A stretch of 64,000 bases of DNA from Vibrio crassostreae 9ZC13 (GTDB lineage: Bacteria; Pseudomonadota; Gammaproteobacteria; Enterobacterales; Vibrionaceae): assembly GCF_000272045.2 (NCBI RefSeq), contig NZ_AJYZ02000042.1:109671-173670 (forward strand), given 5' to 3'. Shown here piece by piece: positions 1-8,269 of the stretch. Under the pieces are notes generated by a model. That model was not told the DNA's origin and ran no database searches. It saw nothing but the letters and a program-made list of their open reading frames with translations. Every line of letters starts with the position of its first letter. The stretch's first letter is position 1. Made by a program: the position numbers and the translations under genes.

Positions 1-93
1 GCTTACGCTTTCAATTAAGAAAGTCCCTTCAAGAAAATAGCGATTAAATAATAGATTTTGGTTTAGAAGTCATGGGTAACGTTGAAGAGATAA

Positions 94-127
94 AACAACG
101 GTATGTGAATGGTTTCCACATACCGTT
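94..127 (-). terminator. Intrinsic terminator of the leftmost gene
   Basis: An 11-bp perfect stem (AACGGTATGTG / CACATACCGTT, 97-107 and 117-127) with a 9-nt loop lies just downstream of the leftward gene ending at 149. Read on the minus strand it is followed by a T-rich run (TTGTTTTATC). Confidence 0.75.
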
Positions 128-148
128 ATAGAGAACTTTATAACGGCT

Positions 149-1504
149 CTATGACTCTTGAGTGATCTGCTCAATATCAACTATTTTTGAACGGTTCATA
201 ACGATCTTCCAACGGTAGTAGGTTGGTTCGTTATCATGGTTGTTCTCTTTAATGATCAGGTTGAGAAGATGACGCTTTTCTACTGATTCGCGGCTCACTT
301 GTCCTTCATTCAAGCGGTAGATCTTGTTTGAGCCTTTATCCATCAACCGTGTCAGCGCTCTTAGGCTGATCGATAACGTTTCACGAGTCTCCTCATAACC
401 ACTCATAAAGGTCGATGTCGACATCTCAGTATGAGAGCGGTAATGCAAGATTTGCTCTTCACGTTGTACCACACGCTTTTTACGGATCGACTGAATGCGA
501 TCTGCAAGCTTAGAAAAATTTGCGTAGTCCAACCATTCCAGTTTATGGCCTACTGACTTGTTGGTCGTTGGATCATAGTAACGACGCTTCCATTTTGGCT
601 TGCCTTTACGCAGCCAGCGCCAAAGGATGTCTCTCAAGTCATCTTTAAAGATCTCACGCAGTGCGTAAATGAAAGACATTGCCACGATGAAAGAGGCGGT
701 AATCTCACCAAGAAAGTCACGAGCCAAGATCACAGTAGTGGTCACGACAACCATCACCAAACCGGTCGCGATGCCTTTCACGGCACGCTTAACGTTCTTA
801 CCCATCGACGTTGTCTTTTCTTTAAGCACGATAGGGTGTTCAATCAAACGACGCAGCAAACGCATCTTGTTACTCAAGCGGGTAACGTCCTCTCGAACTC
901 TTGCTGAGTTGTAGCGGTTCAGTTTACGGTGCGCGGTCTCTTTATCACAAAGCGTTAAGAGTCGTTCTTTAATCGTTGAATACTCACTACCTCGTGGCAT
1001 GTGTGAAACGAGCGATAGGAACTTTTGCTCGGTATACCAAGATAGGTAGTTATCGATATTAGCGTAGTAGCGCTTGAGATTTTCTTCGTAAGGGATGCTT
1101 CGGCGTAGCTTCTTCAAGATATCTAAAGCCAATTCAATGACTTCATCTACTTCATCAGCCGTTACGTCGTCACTATCAGTTTTATTTAAGCTGCTGACTG
1201 CTTTATCTAACGCGATAACATATTGGTAGGCAAACAGACTCAAACTGACACGATACTGTGTTGTAGATAAGCGTCCACGTTTTGCCAAGCGACTGTGTAC
1301 CAAAGGTAAAAGTGTTTTGTCACTATAGTAGGCACGTTTTTGAGTGATTGAGCTGTAGAAAAAGGCACTTTCAGAAAGCACTTCAGGAGTCAGTCCAAGT
1401 TCACCGGGAATGAATAGATAAACGTCCATGTCGAGCTTTTTGGTCTTAGCCATGGCATGGTTAATTTTAAGTGTTATCGCATCTTGTTTATCAACGGTGA
1501 TCAA
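149..1504 (-). CDS. Conserved Vibrio membrane protein of unknown function
   Basis: I do not recognise a named family in this 451-residue protein. It has a long soluble N-terminal part rich in helix-forming and basic residues, then two hydrophobic segments at about residues 245-285 that look like a membrane hairpin, then a very basic stretch (RWLRKGKPKWKRRYYD) and a soluble tail. The reading frame opens with TTG. I accept that start because AGGAG lies 6 nt upstream of it and no in-frame ATG comes until about residue 18. It is divergent from the S1-domain gene with about 97 bp between them. Gene position next to cvfB and rsmF resembles V. cholerae chromosome 1. The topology suggests an inner-membrane protein with large cytoplasmic domains. 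No function is assigned. Confidence 0.8.
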   Translation of the reverse strand: MITVDKQDAITLKINHAMAKTKKLDMDVYLFIPGELGLTPEVLSESAFFYSSITQKRAYYSDKTLLPLVHSRLAKRGRLSTTQYRVSLSLFAYQYVIALDKAVSSLNKTDSDDVTADEVDEVIELALDILKKLRRSIPYEENLKRYYANIDNYLSWYTEQKFLSLVSHMPRGSEYSTIKERLLTLCDKETAHRKLNRYNSARVREDVTRLSNKMRLLRRLIEHPIVLKEKTTSMGKNVKRAVKGIATGLVMVVVTTTVILARDFLGEITASFIVAMSFIYALREIFKDDLRDILWRWLRKGKPKWKRRYYDPTTNKSVGHKLEWLDYANFSKLADRIQSIRKKRVVQREEQILHYRSHTEMSTSTFMSGYEETRETLSISLRALTRLMDKGSNKIYRLNEGQVSRESVEKRHLLNLIIKENNHDNEPTYYRWKIVMNRSKIVDIEQITQES

Positions 1505-1601
1505 CGATGTCTCCTAGAATGTAAAAATATGAATGAAACTAGCGAAAGCATATCAGAGATCACGTATAATCTCCGCCAAATTTAAAGTAGAGACAACCTT
1601 G

Positions 1602-2441
1602 ATGATTAATATTGGTCAAATAAACAACTTAGAAGTAGTAAAACAAGCAGACTTCGGTGTATTCCTTGACGCGAGCGACTATGGAACCGTGTTGCTGCCG
1701 AAACGATTTACTCCTGAAGGTGTTGAAATTGGTCAAAAGCTAGATGTTTTCTTATACATAGATTCTGACAACCAGATCGCTGCAACGACTGAAAAACCAA
1801 TAGCTCAAGTAGGCCAGTTTGGTTTGATGACGGTTGGAGGTGTTAACAGCACTGGTGCATTCATGAGCTGGGGCGTGAAAGGTAAAGACCTTCTTGTTCC
1901 TTTCAGCGAGCAGCGTGGCCGTTTAAACGAAGGTCAGTCAATCTTAGTATATGTGTATATCGATAAAGCATCGAGCCGTATCGTTGGTACAACGAAGTTC
2001 AACAAATGGTTAGACAACACGCCTGCGACTTATAAGCAAAATGAGCAAGTCGATCTCATTATCGCTGAGCGCAGCCAGTTAGGTTACAAAGCGATCGTGA
2101 ACGGTGAACACTGGGGTATGATTTTCCCATCTGACATCATCGGTAAGCTGTTCATTGGTAAAACACTAAAAGGCTACATTAAAAACGTTCGTGAAGAAGA
2201 CGGTAAGATTGATTTGTCTCTTCAGAAGGTTGGTGTGGCTAAGATGGATGACTTAAGCACTAAGGTTCTTGACCTGCTTGAGAAGAAAGGCGGTTACCTG
2301 CCTTTGAATGATAAGTCTTCTCCTGAAGTTATTTTCTCTGCATTCAGAACCAGCAAAGGTACGTTCAAGAAGACAATTGGTGGTCTATACAAATCTGGCA
2401 AGATCACTATCGACAAAGAAGGTATCAGCTTAGTTAAGTAA
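1602..2441 (+). CDS. cvfB: S1-domain RNA-binding protein, CvfB family
   Basis: The 279-residue product carries S1-like OB folds and a C-terminal winged-helix-like part, the arrangement of the CvfB family (named for a Staphylococcus virulence regulator). The N-terminal domain begins MINIGQINNLEVVKQ and reaches about residue 65. Further S1-like segments follow (for example GFLMTVGGVNSTGAFMSWG and GYKAIVNGEHWGMIF). The last 60 residues (KVLDLLEKKGGYLPLNDKS...) look like the DNA/RNA-binding winged helix. An upstream in-frame ATG at 1533 adds 23 residues that do not resemble the family, so I choose 1602. The molecular role in Vibrio is not well defined; RNA binding is inferred from the S1 folds. 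An ISL3-type insertion begins 23 bp after the stop. Confidence 0.85.
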   Translation: MINIGQINNLEVVKQADFGVFLDASDYGTVLLPKRFTPEGVEIGQKLDVFLYIDSDNQIAATTEKPIAQVGQFGLMTVGGVNSTGAFMSWGVKGKDLLVPFSEQRGRLNEGQSILVYVYIDKASSRIVGTTKFNKWLDNTPATYKQNEQVDLIIAERSQLGYKAIVNGEHWGMIFPSDIIGKLFIGKTLKGYIKNVREEDGKIDLSLQKVGVAKMDDLSTKVLDLLEKKGGYLPLNDKSSPEVIFSAFRTSKGTFKKTIGGLYKSGKITIDKEGISLVK

Positions 2442-2456
2442 GCGGTCCTTTCGGTC

Positions 2457-3764
2457 AAAAAAAAGGTTCATCGCGGCTTTCCGGGGAAAGCCGCTTTTAT
2501 CTTCAAGAAGAAGTAGTCGGTATCTCGATACCCATACCCCATTCGCTTGATTAGCTTTATCTTGTTGTTTATCCCTTCTAGGGTGCAGGTGTTTAGCGGA
2601 TAACTTGCCGATGCGATAATACCGTGAAGATAAGGACTCAGTTTTCGTGCGAACTCTTTCAATGGCTTAATTCCACTCTCTTGTACTTGTGCCCACCAAG
2701 CCTCCCAGAGCCCTTTAGCATGTGCTTCTGATTCACAATACCAAAGCTCTTTGAGTTGTGCCCCGAGTATATAAGTGGTCATTAAGTCCTTATTGATATT
2801 CAATATTTCTGTAAGATAGCTGTCTTGCCGTGGATTTAAGTTGCCTCTATTTTTCAACAACACCCAGCGTGAGCGCTTGACCCATTGCCTCGCTTTTTTA
2901 TCTTGCTTGAGTTTGTTGGCTTGGTCGACTCTGACTCTATCCATTACCTCACGACCGAACTTAGCAACAACATGGAATAAGTCGTAAACGATTTTTGCGT
3001 TCGGGCAGTGCGCTTGAACTTCAAGGTCAAAAGCCGTATTCATGTCCATCGCGACCGCTTCGATATTATTGCCATGCTTGCCTAACAGCTCGAAGAACGG
3101 TCGTATGTCCTTGCGGCTACGGCCTAACCCTATCCAAATGACTTGATGAGTCTTAGCGTCAGCAATGACCGTGGCATACCTATGCCCTTTAAAGATAGCG
3201 AACTCGTCCATGACGAGTTGCCTTAGCTCTTCCCATTTCACTGACGGCACCACTTGTCGAAGTCGGCGTTTATCTATCTCTTTAATGGTGTGCCAATGTA
3301 CGCTCGTTAACTGGGAGATATGCTTAATGGGAAGAAGAGGCAGCAGTTGTTCTATATAACTTTTTAGGCGCTTCGTTATACGAGCATAAGGCTCTAACCA
3401 AGATAGAGACTCTGTTTTGATGCCGCAGTCACGACACTTAATTCTTCGTGTTTGAACGGAAAGTTCAACAGGAACACCGAGCAACATGGCTTCTTTCACA
3501 TGACGCCATTGATACTCGTGGATAGCTTCGGCTTCAAGACCACAAAGGCACTTAGCCTCAGAGTTAGGTTTAAGAGTCAGGGTAATAAGTGATGCTGTCT
3601 GGTGAGACTTTACTATTTGAAAGCCTTCCCAGAATGAAGATAGGAAAGTATGATTCGGCATGAAAACGGTAGTTTGTGTATGATTTTTGTTTGGCGACTA
3701 AACCATATCACTTACTACCGTTTTTGTTTTTAGTTCCCGCTAATCCGCGATGAACCAAAAAAAA
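2457..3764. mobile_element. Complete ISL3-family insertion sequence with 8-bp target duplications
   Basis: The element proper is 2465-3756 (1292 bp). Its ends are inverted repeats that share GGTTCATCGCGG perfectly over 12 bp (2465-2476 and the complement of 3745-3756) and remain partly similar for about 23 bp. The eight bases on each side are identical (AAAAAAAA, 2457-2464 and 3757-3764), as expected for the 8-bp duplications of ISL3 elements. One full-length transposase gene fills the element, and its last codons lie inside the left inverted repeat. The intact ends, intact gene and matching duplications point to a recent and possibly still mobile copy. It has landed in the A-tract of a terminator hairpin. 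Confidence 0.93.
2468..3661 (-). CDS. ISL3-family DDE transposase
   Basis: This 397-residue protein catalyses cut-and-paste movement of its own element. The N-terminus holds a zinc-finger-like pair (CLCG near residue 40, CRDCG near 77), followed by a helix-turn-helix region, then the RNase-H-like DDE core. The likely catalytic residues are D in MDEFAIFKG, D in AVAMDMNTAF and E in TLEGINNKIKL. Length and layout are typical for the family, and there is no frameshift or stop. The C-terminal residues FPGKPR are encoded by the left inverted repeat. Its start codon lies 95 bp inside the right end, so the promoter must be within the element or come from outside transcription. Confidence 0.95.
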   Translation of the reverse strand: MPNHTFLSSFWEGFQIVKSHQTASLITLTLKPNSEAKCLCGLEAEAIHEYQWRHVKEAMLLGVPVELSVQTRRIKCRDCGIKTESLSWLEPYARITKRLKSYIEQLLPLLPIKHISQLTSVHWHTIKEIDKRRLRQVVPSVKWEELRQLVMDEFAIFKGHRYATVIADAKTHQVIWIGLGRSRKDIRPFFELLGKHGNNIEAVAMDMNTAFDLEVQAHCPNAKIVYDLFHVVAKFGREVMDRVRVDQANKLKQDKKARQWVKRSRWVLLKNRGNLNPRQDSYLTEILNINKDLMTTYILGAQLKELWYCESEAHAKGLWEAWWAQVQESGIKPLKEFARKLSPYLHGIIASASYPLNTCTLEGINNKIKLIKRMGYGYRDTDYFFLKIKAAFPGKPR

Positions 3765-3904
3765 GCCCAAACCTTCCTGTTTGGGCTTAGGGGAAAGGGC
3801 TCCGAAGAGCCTACGCTAATCGTTTTAATCTTTTGACTGTTAGATTGAAGTCTAGTTTAGATTCTCTAAAGTGCAATTTTTCTTTTTGGAAATAGTGACT
3901 TGAA
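3757..3904 (-). ncRNA. Candidate small RNA bounded by two terminators
   Basis: Between the stop of rsmF and the IS there is about 280 bp without a gene. On the minus strand a possible promoter (TTGTAA at 3937-3932, TATAAA at 3916-3911, 15-bp spacer) precedes about 148 nt that end in a very stable GGCTC-TTCG-GAGCC tetraloop hairpin (about 3797-3810) and then a GCCCAAAC/GTTTGGGC hairpin followed by eight T (3788-3757). This is the shape of an Hfq-type small RNA, and no reading frame explains the terminator. The U-tract is exactly the target site of the IS, whose 8-bp duplication kept it intact. Promoter and transcription are inferred only, and I cannot name a known Vibrio RNA with this sequence. 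Confidence 0.4.
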
Positions 3905-3973
3905 TTGATATTTATATAATTAGCTGTTGATTTACAAGCGCTCGCACACTGACTTATATGGCCGATAGAATAG

Positions 3974-4009
3974 AAAAAGCCCAAACAATTAACGTTGTTT
4001 GGGCTTTTT
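3974..4009. terminator. Bidirectional terminator after rsmF
   Basis: A 15-bp stem AAAAAGCCCAAACAA / TTGTTTGGGCTTTTT with a 6-nt loop has T-runs on both strands. It lies 31 bp downstream of the rsmF stop and shares its core stem (GCCCAAAC) with the hairpin at 3763-3788. Confidence 0.85.
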
Positions 4010-4040
4010 GTTTATTAAGGTGTATTCAGTGCGAACGCTT

Positions 4041-5462
4041 TTAGAAAAGGTTCTTATCGCGCACGAGTTCGCGTGGTAAACCGTTCTTCACTCGGTTGCC
4101 AACCCACTTACCAAGGCCGATGATTGCACCATTGTACTTCACTAGTACTTCACCTTTTCCTGACAAGTTTTCAGGGCGAACATCGCGGCCCATGAACCAT
4201 TCACGAGCATCTTCAATACTAAGCTCTACAACATTAGCTTCATTACCTGTTGCGAGCGTTGTCGCTACTTGGTGCTGCCAGCGGTAACCTTTTTTATGGG
4301 TTTCAGCGATCTTGATTCCCATGCGAGAAAAACGGAACTCACCGATCATCGGCTCTAGCGCTTCTGGGAATAGCCAAACGTCTTTGTCGCGAATCCAAAC
4401 CTGAGTATCGCTTGGCAATTCGATATCGAGAGTACTCATTAGTTGTTCAGCGACTTCTTGCTGAGTTTTCTTTGATGCTTTTTCAAATGGGAATTTACCC
4501 ATACGTTTTTTAACTTCTGGTGGAGTAACAGACGCTAGTTTACGGATACGTGCAACAAAGAAACCTTCAGAGTCATAGACCTGTGGGAAGATGTGAAGAA
4601 AGCCTTCTTCTGTCGTGGTTGCTTTTGCGTTGTCGAATAGTGATTCAAGAGATTCAAATTCAACCGCATCACCAAAGGTTTCTTTTAAGTGATGACACAC
4701 TTGTTGGTTCTCTTCGGTGCTAAGCGTACACGTTGAGTAAACCAAAACACCATTAGGTTTAAGAGCATGGAATGCACTTTCAATCAGATCTTTTTGCGTG
4801 TCGGCAATATCGACCACAGATTGATACGTCCAGTTCTTCATCGCATCGGCGTCTTTACGAATGGTACCTTCGCCAGAGCAGGGTGCGTCTAGCAACACAG
4901 CATCAAACTGTTCTGGTAACCAACCACCAAAAACTCGACCGTCAAAGTTACTTAGAGCGGCATTACGAACGCCACAACGTTCGATGTTAGCGTGAAGGAC
5001 TTTCACACGGCTTGCTGCATACTCATTGGCAACCAATACACCGCGATTATTCATTAGCGCAGCGATTTGCGTTGTTTTAGAGCCGGGTGCAGCCGCAGTG
5101 TCTAGCACCGCTTGGTAATCAGCTTCGCCTTGGAAAAGTGCCGAGGGTGGCATCATCGAGCTGGCTTCTTGGATGTAGAAAAGACCAGACATGTGTTCTG
5201 CCGTATTACCTAGTGGCGCTTCACTTTCGTCCGCTGTAATCCAAAAGCCCGTTTCACACCAAGGTACAGGTTCCAGTTCCCAGCCTTTCTCTTTTGCTCG
5301 TACTAGGAAGTCTTCAACACTGATTTTCAATGTGTTGATTCGAATACTTTTACGAAGTGGTTTTTGGCATGACGCAACAAAAGAAGCCATATCTAGATGA
5401 CTAGGCATGATTGCTTCGATGTGCGTTAGGAATTCTTCAGGAATATATACGTTAGCGTGCAA
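4041..5462 (-). CDS. rsmF: 16S rRNA m5C1407 methyltransferase RsmF
   Basis: This is a SAM-dependent cytosine-5 methyltransferase that modifies C1407 of 16S rRNA in the assembled 30S subunit. The 473 residues match the usual length (E. coli YebU about 480). The NOL1/NOP2/Sun core is clear: a substrate-binding N-terminus (KPLRKSIRINTLKI), the SAM site, the motif DAPCSGEGTIRKD with one conserved Cys at about residue 195, and STCTLSTEENQQV with the catalytic Cys at about residue 245. The C-terminus carries the PUA-like extension of RsmF. It lies downstream of letAB as in E. coli (yebST-yebU), but a terminator hairpin at 5546-5571 separates the two. Confidence 0.95.
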   Translation of the reverse strand: MHANVYIPEEFLTHIEAIMPSHLDMASFVASCQKPLRKSIRINTLKISVEDFLVRAKEKGWELEPVPWCETGFWITADESEAPLGNTAEHMSGLFYIQEASSMMPPSALFQGEADYQAVLDTAAAPGSKTTQIAALMNNRGVLVANEYAASRVKVLHANIERCGVRNAALSNFDGRVFGGWLPEQFDAVLLDAPCSGEGTIRKDADAMKNWTYQSVVDIADTQKDLIESAFHALKPNGVLVYSTCTLSTEENQQVCHHLKETFGDAVEFESLESLFDNAKATTTEEGFLHIFPQVYDSEGFFVARIRKLASVTPPEVKKRMGKFPFEKASKKTQQEVAEQLMSTLDIELPSDTQVWIRDKDVWLFPEALEPMIGEFRFSRMGIKIAETHKKGYRWQHQVATTLATGNEANVVELSIEDAREWFMGRDVRPENLSGKGEVLVKYNGAIIGLGKWVGNRVKNGLPRELVRDKNLF

Positions 5463-5545
5463 AAGAGTATCTCGATTTATTGCATTAATGCGGGGAGTTT
5501 AAAGCAAAATGAGGCCGTCCTAAACCATATTTGCAGCAAACAACA

Positions 5546-5571
5546 AAAATGCAGCCTAATGGCTGCATTTT
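5546..5571 (-). terminator. Terminator downstream of letB
   Basis: The stem AAAATGCAGCC / GGCTGCATTTT with a TAAT loop is followed on the minus strand by TTGTTG. It sits between the letB stop and the rsmF start, so rsmF probably has its own promoter. Confidence 0.7.
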
Positions 5572-5611
5572 GATGAAGAATTAATCATCCAGAAACGTCA
5601 GAGAGTTCACT

Positions 5612-8269
5612 CTATGGACGAGGAATTGCGGTTCTCCATGATTTCCACTCATCTTCGGCTTGAGGATAGAGGTAGAAAGACTGATCTTCGCTTGCTACTG
5701 GTTGAAGTTCATTTGTCGGTGGCGTTGAGAATGTAATACCACCTCTTAACAAGCTGTCTACCGTTCCGGCTTTGATGTTTGCGCCTGACAGGCCGATAGA
5801 GACATCGACGCCCGACACGTTCCAGAACACGGTGTTTGCGCGGATTAGATACGCGTAGTCAGGTTCTATTTGAATCGTAGATATGATGCGATCAGCAAAC
5901 TCGCCCAGCTGAACATCTATAACACTGCCAATTTCTAGTTCACGGAATAGGATAGGTGTACCTTCAGATACTGAGCCGCGCGTTTCGCTTTGCAGTTGGA
6001 ATATCTTGCCTTCAGGCTGCACAGGTCCTTTGCTAAGCTCAAATTTCGTGTTTCTTTCACCTTTGCCCGGGTCTACGTTGATGTGTTTAGAGAGCAGCGC
6101 AGAGACGTTTTTGATGCCATTAAGGCCAATCTCAGGTTCTGCCAACCAGAAGTGACTGTTCGTCACGGCAATCTTGTCGACGTACTCAGGTAAAATACGC
6201 GCAGTAATTTCAATGCCGCCCTTGTTGAAGTTCGGAATCACCAAAGTAACCTCACCAACAGTGACACCTTGATATTTGATCGCCATGCCCTTGTTGACTT
6301 CTTGATCGCCAGAAGAGGTGATAGTAATCGCGCGGCCAAATTTTCGAGCAGATTTTGAATCTTTGTAAAGCTTCCACACGTCACCAAGTTTGTTGTCGAT
6401 TCCCGGCAGAGAGTCAAAAGCAATACCGCCTTGGATAAGGGTTTTAACTGGTGCCGCTTTAATGCTGATACCCGATAGCGACGCATCAACCTCAACGCCT
6501 GATCGGTTCCAGAAAACAGTGTGCTTGTTGAGTAAGTGCGTGTAACGATTTTCGATTGTGACTTTGATTCTTACGCCACCGTCGGCAAGCTGAAAATCAG
6601 AAATACTACCCACTTGTAGGTTGCGGTAGAGGAGTGGACTGCCTTTAGAAATTGAAGGTAACTCACTGGCAAACAAAGAAAGTGTCTTTGAACCAGACTG
6701 ATTAAACTTAGCAATTTCTGCTAACGACTTACTTTGGAAAAGTTGGTAGTCCGTTCGAGCTTCAGATTTACCTTCACTCACAAAGCTAATCGAGCCGGTA
6801 AGAAGCTGTTTTGCTGGTGGGACCGTAACACTCAAGCCTGATTCGGTTAGCTCTGCAGTCGCACTACCTGTCACAAAGAAACGGTTGTGGCTTTTGATAA
6901 GGTGCGCGTACTCATTATCGATAAGTGCATCCATGAAGACTTCGTGTTTATCAGAGCCCGTACCAACACCATCAACTAATCCCACATGGATGATAGAGCC
7001 AACGGCAATGCCTTTGTAGAGAAGTTGTGTACCGACATCTAACCCGAACGAATTGTTCGACGTTAAGCGAATCGCAACGGATTTCTCTTGTTCCTGACTG
7101 AATTCATTTTTGCGGATTGCAGTAAATCGACGCGCCTTTTCACCTTCACCCGGTACCAAGGTTAAAAAGTTACCTGTCACTAAATTGGCGATGTTTTTCA
7201 TGCCAGTAAGCGACAGTTCAGCCTCTTCTAGAACGAATTTACTGCCGCTGTTTAAAAAGTCACTGAATGCCGGTTGGATAGCGGCAGATGCAACGACGTT
7301 TTCACGCCCTTCACTTAGCGATAAATCAGTGATTTGACCGATTTCAATGCCGCGATACATGATCGGAGCACCCGTTGCACTGATTTTATTATCATCGGGA
7401 ACGGCAATCTTGATAGAGATACCTCGACCCGCTGTTTTCAGATCTGGGTAGAGTTTGAACTTAGTATTCATCTCAACCGGTTGGCCTTCTCCTGGAGAGT
7501 CGACCGCAATTGAACCGCCAAGCAATGCACTTAGGCTCTCTAAGCGAACATCAACACCAGAAAAGCCAATACTGGCACCTAAGCCACTGACATTCCAAAA
7601 ACGGCTTTGGTCGGTAATGATATGGCTGTATTCATCTTTAATCGACGCTTGAATCGTAACGGATTTCGCGTTGTCGTTTAACTGGTAGTTGTAAACCTCA
7701 CCAATTGGGATTTTACGATAAACGATTTGAGAGCCAACAGACACACCACCCAGATCTTTGGTCGTCAGTGAAATATTCAAACCTTCAGAAGCCAGCAAAT
7801 CAGAAGGAGACGACTCTAAAGCCTGAAAAACGGTTTCTGGCTCTTCTTTAGTTTCGCTAGGGTGTATAGCGATATAGTTACCTGAAACAAGTGCATCTAA
7901 CCCAGAGATACCAGACAAACTGGCCGTTGGCTTTACGAGCCAAAAACGTGTGCCTTTTGATAGTAGTTTCTTCGCTTCTGGGTAGATGTCAGCATCGACA
8001 TAGATGCTCGATAGATCTTTGGATAAGGTGATGTCGCGCACCATACCCACCTCTAAGCCTTGGTAACGAATCGTTGTTCGACCTGCGACTAAACCTGCGG
8101 CATCTGAAAAGTATATCTGAACACGTTGGCCTGCATCGTGGATCGATTTCATGACCAACCAACCGGCTAATGCGACGGTTAATATCGGCAGAATCCACAA
8201 AGGTGAGATGCCTTTGTTTTTCCTTACTTCTGGTGAATATGACGTTTGTGATTGGTTATCGTTGTTCAT
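5612..8269 (-). CDS. letB: LetB, seven-MCE-domain lipid transport tunnel
   Basis: LetB (formerly YebT) forms a hexameric periplasmic tube thought to carry lipids between the inner and outer membranes, with LetA as its inner-membrane partner. The 885-residue protein has one N-terminal membrane anchor (WILPILTVALAGWLVMKSI, about 24-42) and then seven MCE repeats. Each carries a recognisable G-x-x-[IL]-x-Y-[RK]-x-[IL]-x-[IVL]-G core (TIRYQGLEVG, IVYRKIPIG, IMYRGIEIG, LLYKGIAVG, LLYRNLQVG, IKYQGVTVG, ILFRELEIG). Seven domains and about 880 residues is the E. coli LetB arrangement and separates it from PqiB (three). Its start overlaps the end of letA by 14 bp, indicating translational coupling. 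Confidence 0.95.
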   Translation of the reverse strand: MNNDNQSQTSYSPEVRKNKGISPLWILPILTVALAGWLVMKSIHDAGQRVQIYFSDAAGLVAGRTTIRYQGLEVGMVRDITLSKDLSSIYVDADIYPEAKKLLSKGTRFWLVKPTASLSGISGLDALVSGNYIAIHPSETKEEPETVFQALESSPSDLLASEGLNISLTTKDLGGVSVGSQIVYRKIPIGEVYNYQLNDNAKSVTIQASIKDEYSHIITDQSRFWNVSGLGASIGFSGVDVRLESLSALLGGSIAVDSPGEGQPVEMNTKFKLYPDLKTAGRGISIKIAVPDDNKISATGAPIMYRGIEIGQITDLSLSEGRENVVASAAIQPAFSDFLNSGSKFVLEEAELSLTGMKNIANLVTGNFLTLVPGEGEKARRFTAIRKNEFSQEQEKSVAIRLTSNNSFGLDVGTQLLYKGIAVGSIIHVGLVDGVGTGSDKHEVFMDALIDNEYAHLIKSHNRFFVTGSATAELTESGLSVTVPPAKQLLTGSISFVSEGKSEARTDYQLFQSKSLAEIAKFNQSGSKTLSLFASELPSISKGSPLLYRNLQVGSISDFQLADGGVRIKVTIENRYTHLLNKHTVFWNRSGVEVDASLSGISIKAAPVKTLIQGGIAFDSLPGIDNKLGDVWKLYKDSKSARKFGRAITITSSGDQEVNKGMAIKYQGVTVGEVTLVIPNFNKGGIEITARILPEYVDKIAVTNSHFWLAEPEIGLNGIKNVSALLSKHINVDPGKGERNTKFELSKGPVQPEGKIFQLQSETRGSVSEGTPILFRELEIGSVIDVQLGEFADRIISTIQIEPDYAYLIRANTVFWNVSGVDVSIGLSGANIKAGTVDSLLRGGITFSTPPTNELQPVASEDQSFYLYPQAEDEWKSWRTAIPRP

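Noticed and set aside
3763..3788. Hairpin as the native terminator of cvfB on the plus strand
   Set aside because: After the stem the plus strand reads AGGGGAAAGGG, with no T-run; the T-run is on the minus strand.
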